Below are positions 25,583-34,353 of a stretch of 64,000 nt of DNA, in pieces (within the stretch, counting starts at the first letter, position 1; each line of letters starts with the position of its first letter). The translations under genes were made by a program, and so were the position numbers. The DNA lies in assembly GCF_004353525.1 (NCBI RefSeq), contig NZ_CP085524.1:186001-250000 (forward strand). Direction: 5' to 3'. A model generated the notes under the pieces. It was given only the letters and a program-made list of their open reading frames with translations, was not told the DNA's origin and did no database searches. Source of the DNA: Zhaonella formicivorans. GTDB taxonomy: Bacteria > Bacillota > DUOV01 > Zhaonellaceae.

Positions 25583-25952
25583 AAAGATTAAGCATCCCGC
25601 AAATCGTGATGATGCACAGCGCGTTGATCAAGGAAACCGGAGGATTGGACGGGATTCGTGACGAGAACCTGCTGGACTCGGCGGTCAACGCTCCATTTCA
25701 GACCTTTGGCGGTGAATATGTATATAAAACACTGGAGGCGAAGGAGGCGCGTTTGGGGTATTCTTTAGTAAAAAATCATCCCTTTGTTGATGACAACAAG
25801 AGAATCGGAATGCTTGCCATGCTGGTTTTCTGGAAATCAATGGCATCGAGCTAACATGTTTGGATCAGGATATTATCGAAACCGGCTTAAAGCTTGCTGC
25901 CGGCGAGATGGATGATAAGCAACTCTTGGAATGGATTCTACGGCATAATTAA
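25579..25952 (+). pseudogene. Doc-family toxin with one-base frameshift
   Basis: The first frame reads MKRLSIPQIVMMHSALIKE to a normal Fic-like motif HPFVDDNKR near residue 72 and breaks at the T-run 25826-25829. One more T would give VFLEINGIELTCLDQDI and continue to LEWILRHN at TAA 25952, the complete Doc length of about 124 residues. Doc phosphorylates EF-Tu. The frameshift probably removes the C-terminal helix needed for folding. Confidence 0.82.
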
Positions 25953-26023
25953 AGAATGGGCATGGCGAAAAAGAGCGGATAACCTCCGTTCTTTTTTTGT
26001 TGCGCTGAAAGGAGGTCTTCTGA

Positions 26024-26301
26024 TGAACGAACAGGATTTGAAACAAAAGCTGCTGCGCTTTCAAAACCCGCCGGAGGTGGTGAGGGACCAGTGGCTGAAC
26101 GAGCAGGGCACTGCTTTGCACGAGGAAAGGGGGCATGTTCTCTGAACACTTGCCGACACAAGGGATGCGTACGACAACTATGATGATGTTTACCACGGCG
26201 TTCGGGAGGGCTATGCAGGAGGGTATAAGCCAAGCGGTTCCTCATGGGAGGGCAGCATTGACTACGACAAGGAGGTAATCTCTTATGAAGAATATAACTG
26301 A
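26024..26301 (+). pseudogene. Remnant of conjugative-element ORF
   Basis: Starts ATG 26024 behind AAAGGAGG with NEQDLKQKLLRFQNPPEV, but ends by TGA at 26145 and a second frame (YDDVYHGVREGYAGGYKPSG) runs on to TGA 26299-26301. Two unrelated pieces or one frameshifted gene. I do not recognise the family. Order fits the Tn1549-like gene block around it. Confidence 0.5.
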
Positions 26302-26658
26302 CAAGACAAAGAAATGGCTGACGGTCACCGTGAACTCTTCATTGAGCTGGATTTTGCCGGTCTTTGACCAGGAAATGGCGGGATCAAGTCCTGTTTTTTC
26401 CCGCAGCACCTGCGCCCGCATGCTGGTTTCGCTGCCGACCCTGTCTGCAATCTCCGCTTCTCTGCAAAGTTCTGAGGCAAAGGTGTTCACCTTTTTTGCG
26501 TCACCCTTGTCCTTATCAGCGTTTTCTGTATGACCGTCTATGCCGCTCCTACCGGCGATGTTGTGGGAGCCATAGAAAGCACAAGGAAGGACGCATCTGC
26601 GCAGATTAAAACCGTGGTCAACAAGGTCGTTTTCCCTGCGATCGACCTGATTCTGTGA
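26285..26658 (+). pseudogene. Scrambled DUF3852-like and neighbouring ICE ORF remnants
   Basis: The start MKNITDKTKKWLTVTV (26285) resembles a small secreted ICE protein that breaks off after about 15 residues. Further on, another frame from about 26482 encodes GVHLFCVTLVLISVFCMTVY then AAPTGDVVGAIESTRKDASA and IKTVVNKVVFPAIDL to TGA 26656, matching a DUF3852-like membrane protein without its start. At least one deletion lies between them. Confidence 0.5.
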
Positions 26659-26668
26659 ATTCTTCGCG

Positions 26669-26952
26669 ATGATGGGCAACATGGGAGCCGAGCTGTTCGA
26701 GATGAGCTGGGTGCAGGCTATTATGCTGTTCTTTTCCTATCTTGCATGGGCGCTTTATGGGACAGTGCTTGTGGTTTCTGCCTTTGAATGCGGCACCGTA
26801 TTGAAAAAACTCTGCGAGAGCAGGGCTTTTCCGTTAAAAGGGCCGAAAAAGAGGACATCAAAAGAATCCTCGCCGTGTACTTTGAGCAGAATGTGACTAC
26901 CGAAAAATTTGAGGACTTCGATGGGGAGAGATGGGTGATTTTTGGTGACTAA
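26669..26952 (+). pseudogene. Chimaeric remnant of ICE membrane protein and upstream transfer gene
   Basis: GAELFEMSWVQAIMLFFSYL then AWALYGTVLVVSAFECG is the start of a DUF6045-like membrane protein seen in clostridial ICEs. After FECG the homology ends. A different frame then encodes EKEDIKRILAVYFEQNVTTE then KFEDFDGERWVIFGD, which looks like a C-terminal end of another ICE gene, to TAA 26950-26952. A deletion has fused the two. Confidence 0.5.
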
Positions 26953-26968
26953 ATGGAAGTTTTTGTGG

Positions 26969-26974
26969 TATAAT
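26969..26974 (+). promoter_or_regulatory. Probable -10 box of fic gene 1
   Basis: GTGGTATAATTAAATG gives a perfect TATAAT at 26969-26974. The same TGTGGTATAAT occurs in front of the second Fic gene (29986-29991). Seventeen bases upstream is TGACTA, a weak -35. The promoter sits inside the remnant DNA. Confidence 0.6.
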
Positions 26975-27009
26975 TAAATGATAAATACAATGAAAACAGG
27001 TGAATAAAG

Positions 27010-27780
27010 ATGGACATATACAGATTACTTGACTTATATAAGGCTGCTATAGACGAGCGCAGACCCTTCGAGGGTGAGGTGCTGACACAACTTAAAGAAT
27101 ACTATCGTATCGGACTCACTTGGTCATCCAATGCTCTTGAGGGAAATACCCTTACGGAAAGTGAAACCAAAGTGCTGCTTGAGGATGGATTGACTGTTGG
27201 CGGTAAACCCTTGCGTTATACCTTTGAGGCAATCGGTCATGCCAAAGCCTATGATTTCATGTTCACCCTGCTTAAAAATAGAACCATCACGGAAAGAGAT
27301 GTTCTGACAATGCATCAAATGTTTTATGAGAATATAGAGAAAGAATATGCCGGAAGATACCGTGACATGGATGTTTTCATCAGCGGCTCCAGATATCCTG
27401 TGGCAGAAACAAAACGCATACAGGAAGAAATGAATGGACTTTTTCAGTGGATTGCAACCGAAAGAGAGAAGTTTCATCCGGTAGTGTTTGCAGCACAGCT
27501 CCATAAAAGATTTGTCTTCATTCATCCGTTTAAAGACGGAAATGGCAGAATTGCCAGGCTCATTATGAACACCGCACTGATACAGGATGGATATCTTTTG
27601 GCTGTAATTCCTCCGGTGCTTAGACATGAATACATTGAACTTCTTGAAAAAGCCCATAGAGATGACAAACCCTTTGTACAGTTTATTGCAGAGCGGGTTA
27701 TTGAATCCCAAAAGGAAATCATGCGGCTTTTGCACATACCAATTCCAAAGCTGGACAGCGGCATGGGTATGCAGCTATAG
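27010..27780 (+). CDS. Fic-domain protein 1
   Basis: 256 residues. The Fic motif HPFKDGNGRIAR is at about residue 174 and is complete (HxFx(D/E)GNxR). An inhibitory-helix motif SSNALEG ((S/T)xxxE(G/N)) is near residue 39, so the enzyme is probably class II and self-inhibited. Fic enzymes AMPylate target proteins; here the target is unknown. A VFISGSRYPV flap precedes the Fic core. The frame is intact, in contrast to the flanking transfer genes. ATG 27010 has AGGTGAATAAAG upstream. Confidence 0.88.
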   Translation: MDIYRLLDLYKAAIDERRPFEGEVLTQLKEYYRIGLTWSSNALEGNTLTESETKVLLEDGLTVGGKPLRYTFEAIGHAKAYDFMFTLLKNRTITERDVLTMHQMFYENIEKEYAGRYRDMDVFISGSRYPVAETKRIQEEMNGLFQWIATEREKFHPVVFAAQLHKRFVFIHPFKDGNGRIARLIMNTALIQDGYLLAVIPPVLRHEYIELLEKAHRDDKPFVQFIAERVIESQKEIMRLLHIPIPKLDSGMGMQL

Positions 27781-27821
27781 CATAGATATATCAAATTATG
27801 AGGAAATTCCACCGGATGACG

Positions 27822-29320
27822 ATGGACAAAAAGACCAGCAAGAAAAAACAGCAGGGCAGCAACAGATGATGCAATGCCAAAAGCAAATCGAATGAGTACT
27901 GCCGTGGCGCAGGAGGACGTCCGCATACAGGAATTCCTCGATATGATCGCACCCTCGGTCATCAAATTCAACACCGACCACTTCATCTGCGGCAATACCT
28001 ACCGCTGCGTGTGGGCGCTTCGCGAGTACCCCACAGCCACGGAGGAACAGGCAATCCTGCGCCACCTTGGGGAAAAGGACGGCGTTACTTTAAAGATTTA
28101 CGCCCGTCACGTCACTTCTGTCCGGCAAGACCGATGCCAAAGGCTTCTACCTGGGCAGGGACAAGTTCGGCAGCAACATTCTTGTGGATTTTAACAAACG
28201 TGCTGATGACAAGACCAATGCCAACATTCTCATTCTTGGCAACTCAGGACAAGGAAAGTCCTACCTCCTGAAGCTCATTCTCTGCAACATGCGGCAGTCA
28301 GGTATGCATGTCCTGGCCCTTGATCCGGAGATGGAGTACGAGGAACTAACCAATAACCTTGGCGGCTGCTTTATTGACCTCATGTCCGGCGAATATATCA
28401 TCAATGTGCTGGAACCGAAAACATGGGATGAAAACGGCGATCCCAGGGATGCTGAAGCGCCCCAGGCGTTCCGGCAGACTTCAAAACTCAGCCAGCACAT
28501 CAGCTTTCTCAAGGACTTTTTCAGAACCTACAAGGATTTTGACGACCGGCAGATCGACACCATTGAAATCATGCTGGGGAAGCTGTATGAGCAATGGGGC
28601 ATCACGGACCACAGCAGCTTTGACCGGCTTAAATCCACCGATTACCCCATTCTGTCCAACCTTTATGAGCTGATTGAAAACGAATACAAAACCTTTGATG
28701 AAAGCAAACGCCAGCTCTATACTGCAGAAATCCTGCAGCAAATCTGCCTAGGACTCCACTCCCTATGCAAGGGTGCGGAGTCTAAATTTTTTAACGGGCA
28801 CACCAACATCACCAGCAGCCATTTCATCACCTTTGGTGTGAAAGGACTGCTGCAGGCAAGCAAAAATATCCGCAGCGCCCTGCTGTTTAACGTGCTGTCC
28901 TTCATGTCCAACGAGCTTTTAACCAAGGGCAATACGGTAGCAAGCATCGATGAGTTTTATCTGTTTCTTACCAACCTCACAGCGGTTGAGTATATCCGCA
29001 ACTTTATGAAGCGTGTCCGCAAAAAGGACAGCGCCGTGATCCTTGCCAGCCAGAACCTGGAGGATTTCAATATTGACGGCATCCGGGAGTATACCAAGCC
29101 TTTATTTTCCATACCGACTCATGCCTTCCTCTTTAATGCCGGAAACATTGATGCCAAATTCTACATCGATACCCTGCAGCTGGAGCAGAGCGAATATAAC
29201 CTGATCCGCTACCCGCAGCGCGGGGTGTGTCTCTACAAATGCGGCAACGAGCGGTATAACCTCATGGTGCAGGCTCCAGAGCATAAAGCACGACTGTTCG
29301 GAAGTGCTGGCGGCCGGTAA
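27822..29320 (+). pseudogene. VirB4-like conjugation ATPase with frameshifts and internal deletion
   Basis: The natural start is ATG 27822 (MDKKTSKKK). One-base losses near 27850 and 27880 change the frame; the N-terminal part then reads STAVAQEDVRIQEFLDMIAP to YARHVT (about 28110). There the sequence jumps to SGKTDAKGFYLGRDKFGSNI in a new frame; about 190 residues are missing. From 28184 it is open to TAA 29318-29320, with Walker A GNSGQGKSYLLK, LALDPEMEYEE and a long C-terminal half (SIDEFYLFLTN as Walker B). Full VirB4 proteins of this type are about 800 residues. It energises the transfer channel and is certainly inactive here. Confidence 0.88.
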
Positions 29321-29332
29321 GGAGGCTGGCCG

Positions 29333-29870
29333 ATGAAAACCCAACGCTTTGGAATCGAAATTGAAATGACAGGACTCTCAAGGCATAGGGCCGCACAGGT
29401 TCTGTCGGAGTATTTCGGCACACGGCTGTCCCATGACGGAGGTGCTTATGACACATATTCCGTGCTGGACAGCCAAAACCGCAGATGGAAAATCATGAGC
29501 GATGCCAGTATTTCTGTAGAATGCAAACGAGGCAGCGCCGATTCCACTTACCGTGTGGAACTGGTCAGTCCCATTTGTAAATATGAGGATATTGAAACCA
29601 TCCAGGAGATTGTGCGGAAACTCCGGGCTGCCGGAGCCATTGCCAAATAAGAACACAGGCTACGGCTATCATTTGGCCATCGACCACGGCGGCGGTTTCG
29701 TCACCATATACGCCCATTGCTCCAAAATCTTTGTCACTGAGGGGCAGACCGTGAAGGCGGGCGACATCATCGCACAGGTCGGTTCCACTGGCCGGAGTAC
29801 CGGAGAGCACTTGCACTTTGAGGTACGAGTGAACGGTGAAAAGCAAAACCCAAGAGACTATCTGCCGTAA
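29333..29870 (+). pseudogene. Fusion remnant: amidoligase start and M23 peptidase end
   Basis: The first frame (29333-29650) reads QRFGIEIEMTGLSRHRAAQV and [15 protein letters not shown], then [15 protein letters not shown], typical of putative amidoligase (COOH-NH2 ligase) enzymes, and stops after 105 residues. From about 29640 another frame has [20 protein letters not shown], followed by [18 protein letters not shown] to TAA 29868-29870, the C-terminal metallopeptidase M23 (LytM) core with its HLHFE motif. A deletion has joined the two genes. The M23 enzyme would normally open the wall for conjugation. Confidence 0.8.
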
Positions 29871-29985
29871 GCAAGGTGAAAAACGATGCCGTGGATTAGA
29901 AAAATGAGTGGCTCCGATGGCGAGTCTTCCTGTTAGAATAAACCTATAACCTTCGTAATTCTGTCTAAGCTTATTAAAAGTGTGG

Positions 29986-29991
29986 TATAAT
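29986..29991 (+). promoter_or_regulatory. Probable -10 box of fic gene 2
   Basis: TGTGGTATAATGAAAC gives TATAAT at 29986-29991, matching the -10 region of Fic gene 1. Confidence 0.6.
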
Positions 29992-30017
29992 GAAACAAAT
30001 AATGTAAAAAAGGAGGG

Positions 30018-30821
30018 GTGTGTTTGGAGCTATACAATAAGGCTGTTGAACTGTGGCAGTCATACAAAATTGCGTCTGCCGCTGATTTAGATAAATACCT
30101 TGACAGCTTCCGCATCCTGTTTGCGTTTCATTCCGGGAAGATAGAAAACGAGGAAATCACCTATCACGATACAAGGGAAATCTTTGAAAACGGCAGGGTT
30201 GTAGACTATACTGGAGACGTGCGCGCCCTGTTCGAGCAGCAAAATCAAAAGCTGTGCTATGAGTTATTGAAAGAAAAAATCGTGAAAAAAGAGCCTCTCA
30301 GCATAGAGTTGGTTAAGGAAATACACAAGGTTCTCACCGGCGGGACATACGATGAGCGCAGGTATATTGAAAATGAGGAACGGCCAGGCGAATTTAAAAA
30401 GCACGATTATGTAACCGGCGTCCATGAGGTGGGCTCCGCTGCGGAAGATGTTGAAAACGACCTGACGGAACTGATTGCCGAAGTCAACGCCTATGAGGGC
30501 AAAGATGTCTTAAAAGCCGCCGCCTATCTTCACGCCAGGTTTGAATACATCCATCCCTTCGCAGACGGCAACGGGCGTGTTGGCAGGACGCTGATGAATT
30601 ACTATCTCATGACACGTAACCACCCGCCTCTAATCGTCTATAACGAGGATAAGCGGGTTTATTACGAGTGCCTGCAAAAGTATGATGAAGCCGAGGATTT
30701 AAATCCTCTCTATGAGTTTTTCAAGTATGAAACGGAAAAAACATGGGAAAAGGCGCTGGCTCTTGCCGAAGGCAGGAAGCCGGAACGCAAAGGTTTGTCA
30801 GATTTTACCCAGAGTATGTAG
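30018..30821 (+). CDS. Fic-domain protein 2
   Basis: About 265 residues. The Fic motif HPFADGNGRVGR is complete near residue 177. SGKIEN ((S/T)xxxE(G/N)) near residue 40 is the inhibitory motif. AAYLHARFEYIHPFADGN follows a HDYVTGVHEVGSA flap. The start is GTG 30018 or TTG 30024; AAAGGAGGGG lies just upstream and does not decide. It is not a close copy of Fic protein 1 (similar architecture, different sequence). Intact, with its own promoter and a terminator at 30845, so it is a self-contained unit. Confidence 0.88.
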   Translation: MCLELYNKAVELWQSYKIASAADLDKYLDSFRILFAFHSGKIENEEITYHDTREIFENGRVVDYTGDVRALFEQQNQKLCYELLKEKIVKKEPLSIELVKEIHKVLTGGTYDERRYIENEERPGEFKKHDYVTGVHEVGSAAEDVENDLTELIAEVNAYEGKDVLKAAAYLHARFEYIHPFADGNGRVGRTLMNYYLMTRNHPPLIVYNEDKRVYYECLQKYDEAEDLNPLYEFFKYETEKTWEKALALAEGRKPERKGLSDFTQSM

Positions 30822-30844
30822 CCAACAGAATTATATTGAAACAT

Positions 30845-30872
30845 AAGTCATCTCGAAAGGGATGGCTTTTTT
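30845..30872 (+). terminator. Terminator after fic gene 2
   Basis: AGTCATC (30846-30852) pairs with GATGGCT (30861-30867), with one G-U pair, followed by a T-run. Confidence 0.7.
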
Positions 30873-30924
30873 GTTTGCCAAGATGAGCTTATAGGAATCA
30901 GTAATAAAAAGGAGGCAATAAGCC

Positions 30925-31215
30925 ATGAGAGAAACCGAACTGAAAATAATGTTCCCTACGGAGAAGCTGGATGCACTCCGTTTTTTTATGGGCAAAAAGG
31001 AGCTGACTGTTGAGCAGGAGCTGAAGGACTACCTTGATAAAACCTATGAAAAAGTTGTTCCGGCACACGTCCGAGAATATGTGGAAAGCAGGCTTGACCA
31101 AGCATCGCCGCAGGAGGAAACGCCTGAACAGAGAGCTCAGGAGCAGCAGCCGGAGCCACAGAGGGAACGCCAGTCAAGGCAAACCCGCCGCCAGCGTGAG
31201 CAGGCGGTGGCTTAA
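30925..31215 (+). CDS. DUF6103-family ICE protein
   Basis: 96 residues starting MRETELKIMFPTEKLDALRF behind AAGGAGGC. ELTVEQELKDYLDKTYEKVV then PAHVREYVESRL matches DUF6103-type proteins of Tn1549-like elements. The C-terminal tail is Gln, Glu and Arg rich. A ribbon-helix-helix-like N-terminus suggests DNA binding. The sequence after the TAA continues in the same style, so the tail may have been cut short. Confidence 0.7.
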   Translation: MRETELKIMFPTEKLDALRFFMGKKELTVEQELKDYLDKTYEKVVPAHVREYVESRLDQASPQEETPEQRAQEQQPEPQRERQSRQTRRQREQAVA

Positions 31216-31320
31216 TCAGCGGCGTTATCTCCGCAGGCCAGACAGCCGGAGCTGCCGGAAGAACATGAAGAATCCCAGGGCATGAGCATGAGTATGTAAA
31301 TTCGAAAGGAGAGATTAACA

Positions 31321-31578
31321 ATGAAACAAGCAACCCTGCAAATTAAATTTGATGAAGAAAAGTTGAATGCTATCAAGCAGTACATGGGCAAAAAGGATGC
31401 CGACCTTCAGACGGAGCTGGACGATGTGATGCAAAAGCTCTATGAAAAGCATGTCCCCGCACCAGTTCGTGAGTACATTGAAAGCCGGGATTCCAGGGTG
31501 CAGGAAAAGCCGAAAAGATACGCCTGCATTTCATATTTACAGCCCGCATGCAAGGATTGGAATGAGGACTACAACTGA
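31321..31578 (+). pseudogene. Second DUF6103-like gene, 3' end lost
   Basis: KQATLQIKFDEEKLNAIKQY then KKDADLQTELDDVMQKLYEK and HVPAPVREYIESRD parallel the preceding DUF6103 gene closely. After about residue 66 the homology stops and an unrelated tail to TGA 31576-31578 follows. Start ATG 31321 follows AAAGGAGAG. A deletion joined it to the following remnant. Confidence 0.7.
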
Positions 31579-31887
31579 CCGACGAACTCTGTCGCAGCTA
31601 TCATCCGCACCAGGACCGGGGAAAGCTGAAAACCAAAGCAGAGGATATCCAGCAGGATGTTAATGCCATTAATGATCAGTTCAAAACATCCGGAATCCGT
31701 ACCCTTGAGGAAAAGCAAAAATTGATCGCATCATATATGAGCCTTGCACTGAACTGTGTCAAGGCTCAAATTACTATATGTCTCGAAAGTCAGCAACAAA
31801 AAATAGAAGCTCTGCAAAAGCAGAATGAAGAGAGAGTCGATTATATGCAGGCTGTTTGCGAAGAATTTTTGCAGCCTGGTATTTAGC
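31570..31887 (+). other. Helical coding remnant without start
   Basis: An open frame reads KLKTKAEDIQQDVNAINDQF, then RTLEEKQKLIASYMSLALNC and ALQKQNEERVDYMQAV to TAG 31885-31887. It is strongly coiled-coil in character and looks like the C-terminal end of a longer ICE protein, unidentified. No ribosome site. Confidence 0.45.
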
Positions 31888-31921
31888 AATATTATGACTG
31901 CATATTTGAAGAAAGCCATGT

Positions 31922-32917
31922 GTGTCAGAGCATAAGGCAAGATGGTTTGCGGGAGCGGCATTAAACACTGCGGAGCAGGCGATGCAAAGTGTTCTCTCAA
32001 CAGCCCTTTCCCGGTTGAATGCATTCCTGGACTCAGAACTGGAGCAGATACTGTGTTTTGACACTGCCATCGATGCAGAGCGTTTTTGCAAAAGAAAGTC
32101 TGCCATCTTCCTTGTCATGCCGGAAGAAGACAATACAAAATACTTTCTAATCTCCCTTATTGTCCAGCAGCTCTACCGGGAGATACTGTCGGTGGCCGAT
32201 GAACAGGGCGGCAGGCTTCAAAACCGTGTCATGATGTACCTGGATGAGATCGGCACTATACCTAAAATTGAAAGTGCAGAGATGATGTTTTCCGCTTCCC
32301 GTTCCCGCCGTGTTTCCATCGTGGCCATCATACAGAGCTTTGCGCAGCTTGAAAAGAACTACGGCAAGGAAGGAGCCGCCATCATCATTGACAACTGCCA
32401 GGATACCATCTTCGGGGGTTTTGCTCCAAACTCGGAATCAGCGCAGATACTTTCCAGAAGCCTTGGCAATAAGACGGTTTTATCAGGTTCGGTCACCCGG
32501 GGGAAGCATGATCCGTCCCAATCCCTGCAAATGATCCAGCGTCCCTTGATGACTCCCGATGAATTGAAGACCCTGCCCAAAGGCAGCTTCATTGTCGCAA
32601 AGACCGGCGCCTGTCCTATGAAAACCAGTTTAAAGCTGTTCATTGAATGGGGCATCCGGTTTGAAAAGGTGTATGAGCTGCAGGAAAAATCCGCCCGCAA
32701 GGTTGCCTATGCTGACAAAAAAGAGCTGGAAGAGGAGATCGTCAAGCGGCACATATCATATGAAGATATAGTAGAACAGGAACCATACTTCACATCAGCT
32801 CAAGGCGGCATATCCCTTGCACCTGCTGAAGAGATTCAGGAAAAAGCATTGAAGTCCAGGCTACAAACAAAGACAAAAACACAGCGGCAAATGGAGCCGC
32901 CGCTGCGTACAGATTAG
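31922..32917 (+). pseudogene. VirD4/TraG coupling protein, C-terminal part only
   Basis: 331 residues. Walker B VMMYLDEIGTIPKIE, then SIVAIIQSFAQLEKNYGKEG, DTIFGGFAPNSESAQILSRS and TRGKHDPSQSLQMIQRPLM are typical of Tn1549-like VirD4 proteins. The N-terminal membrane segments and Walker A region (about 250 residues) are absent. A short unrelated stretch precedes it. The coupling protein would deliver the relaxosome to the transfer channel. It is non-functional. Its stop is 10 bases before the HTH gene. Confidence 0.85.
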
Positions 32918-32927
32918 GAGGTGCCTG

Positions 32928-33194
32928 ATGGGCTATTTTGAATCGCTTTATGCATCAGAGCTTCCCCATAGGGCTGTAGCCGTCTACATGTACCTTCGTG
33001 ACAGGGCCGACAGGGACGGCAAATGCTATCCGGCGATCGGTACCATCGCCGCGGAACTGAAGCTGTCACGGAGCACTGTAAAAAGAGCCATCGCGGACCT
33101 TGAAAAGAGCGGTTATCTTCGCAAAGAGCAGAGGTGGCGTGAGAACGGGGGCAAGAGCAGCAACATGTATTTTTTAAAATCAGGGATGGGGTAA
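32928..33194 (+). CDS. Helix-turn-helix protein of the ICE
   Basis: 88 residues. GYFESLYASELPHRAVAVYM then CYPAIGTIAAELKLSRSTVK and RAIADLEKSGYLRKEQRW is a clear winged helix of the HTH_36 replication/primase-like type. Start ATG 32928 follows AGGAGGTGCCTG. Such genes follow virD4 in Tn1549-like elements. It ends KSGMG; full relatives are somewhat longer, so it may be cut short. Confidence 0.75.
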   Translation: MGYFESLYASELPHRAVAVYMYLRDRADRDGKCYPAIGTIAAELKLSRSTVKRAIADLEKSGYLRKEQRWRENGGKSSNMYFLKSGMG

Positions 33195-33240
33195 CTCTGA
33201 AAAACTTTACTTTACACCAAGGGGGCAGTCTGTTTATTTG

Positions 33241-33282
33241 GTGAACTGTGGTACGGTTCACCGTGAGCTATGCAGTGAACTG
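33241..33282. repeat. Inverted GTGAAC repeats downstream of HTH gene
   Basis: GTGAAC (33241) and GTTCAC (33256) form a short dyad, and GTGAACTG occurs again at 33275. They lie in the gene-free 33.2-33.4 kb interval, which otherwise shows nothing. Could be a former operator of the element. Confidence 0.4.
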
Positions 33283-33454
33283 CCCACTCTAAGAAATATT
33301 CAACATCAGACAAAGAAACAAAATAGATTTATTGATAAATAGCATGAAAGGTGGAAGATGAGATGAATTTAGAAAAATCAAGGAATGCGGAGTACAAGAA
33401 GTGTGCAGCTTTATTGTCTCTGTTGGTTGGATTGTCTTGGAACACCCTCATATC

Positions 33455-34027
33455 ATGGAACCAAATGAAAAACAGCTTGAAAAGATAGGGCTGCTCAATG
33501 AATTCATAGCTTCTTATAACCTCCTGAAAATCTACGAAAGTGAGAAGAAGATTACGCTTAATTCATCAACCGTATCTGGTCAGTATTTTTTGGCTCTTTT
33601 AGGTGGAATGAAGGATAAAGAAAGGTTCATGGTTGCATTTCTGGATAACGGTAATAACCTGATTGAAACAAAGACCATGTCTGAAGGAAGTGTCGGACAA
33701 GCAGTTGTTTATCCCAGAGAGGTATTGAAATATGCTATTGCCTGTGATTGCAGGGCAATAATCTTGGCCCATAATCATCCCGGCGGCTCCACAAATTTTT
33801 CTCCGGAAGATAAAGCATTGACACAGAGATTTGTTGATATTTTTCATCCTCTTGAAATCAAAGTTTTAGACCATATTGTTGTAGGCGGAACACGCTATTC
33901 TTCCATGGCGGAACAAGGAGAAATTCCTCATCAGTGTGTAAGTAAAGCAAATTATGAAGTGATTGCATTAAGTGAATCGGCGGTGGAAGAAAACCAGGAT
34001 AGTTGTCAGTATACTCATTCATTTTAG
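33455..34027 (+). CDS. radC: RadC-family JAB-domain protein
   Basis: About 190 residues from ATG 33455 (MEPNEKQLEKIGLLNEF). The JAMM metal motif is complete: ILAHNHPGGSTNFSPEDKAL. EKRFMVAFLDNGNNLIETKT-like and GTVGQAVVYPREVLKYAIA-like segments are normal for RadC/DUF2466. The usual HhH N-terminal domain is absent, as in the short, mobile-element type. The earlier upstream frame (33401) is less likely. RadC-like proteins are frequent in mobile and defence regions; the enzymatic role is not established. Confidence 0.85.
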   Translation: MEPNEKQLEKIGLLNEFIASYNLLKIYESEKKITLNSSTVSGQYFLALLGGMKDKERFMVAFLDNGNNLIETKTMSEGSVGQAVVYPREVLKYAIACDCRAIILAHNHPGGSTNFSPEDKALTQRFVDIFHPLEIKVLDHIVVGGTRYSSMAEQGEIPHQCVSKANYEVIALSESAVEENQDSCQYTHSF

Positions 34028-34353
34028 GCCGAAGAGAAGGGGAAAAACGATTGCAGCTAGTTCAGTATATCTATTTTGAGATCATAAAGTCTTGCTATGC
34101 AAGGCTTTATGAGCTTACGGGCATAGTTATAGTTAGATATATTTCCATTGATGGAAAGAAACCAATTGAAAATTTTCTTCAATTATGAAGGGAATACTTG
34201 CCATTATTCGTAGTTTCGAATATAATATATTTTGTATGATTATAACTTTTAAGAGATATGTCAATGGGTTATATCAGTTAAAACAGAATGCAAATGCCTT
34301 GCTGTAAGTTAAATCAGAACGGTTTGCGATTAGGTGGGGGGCCTTCGGTAGAA

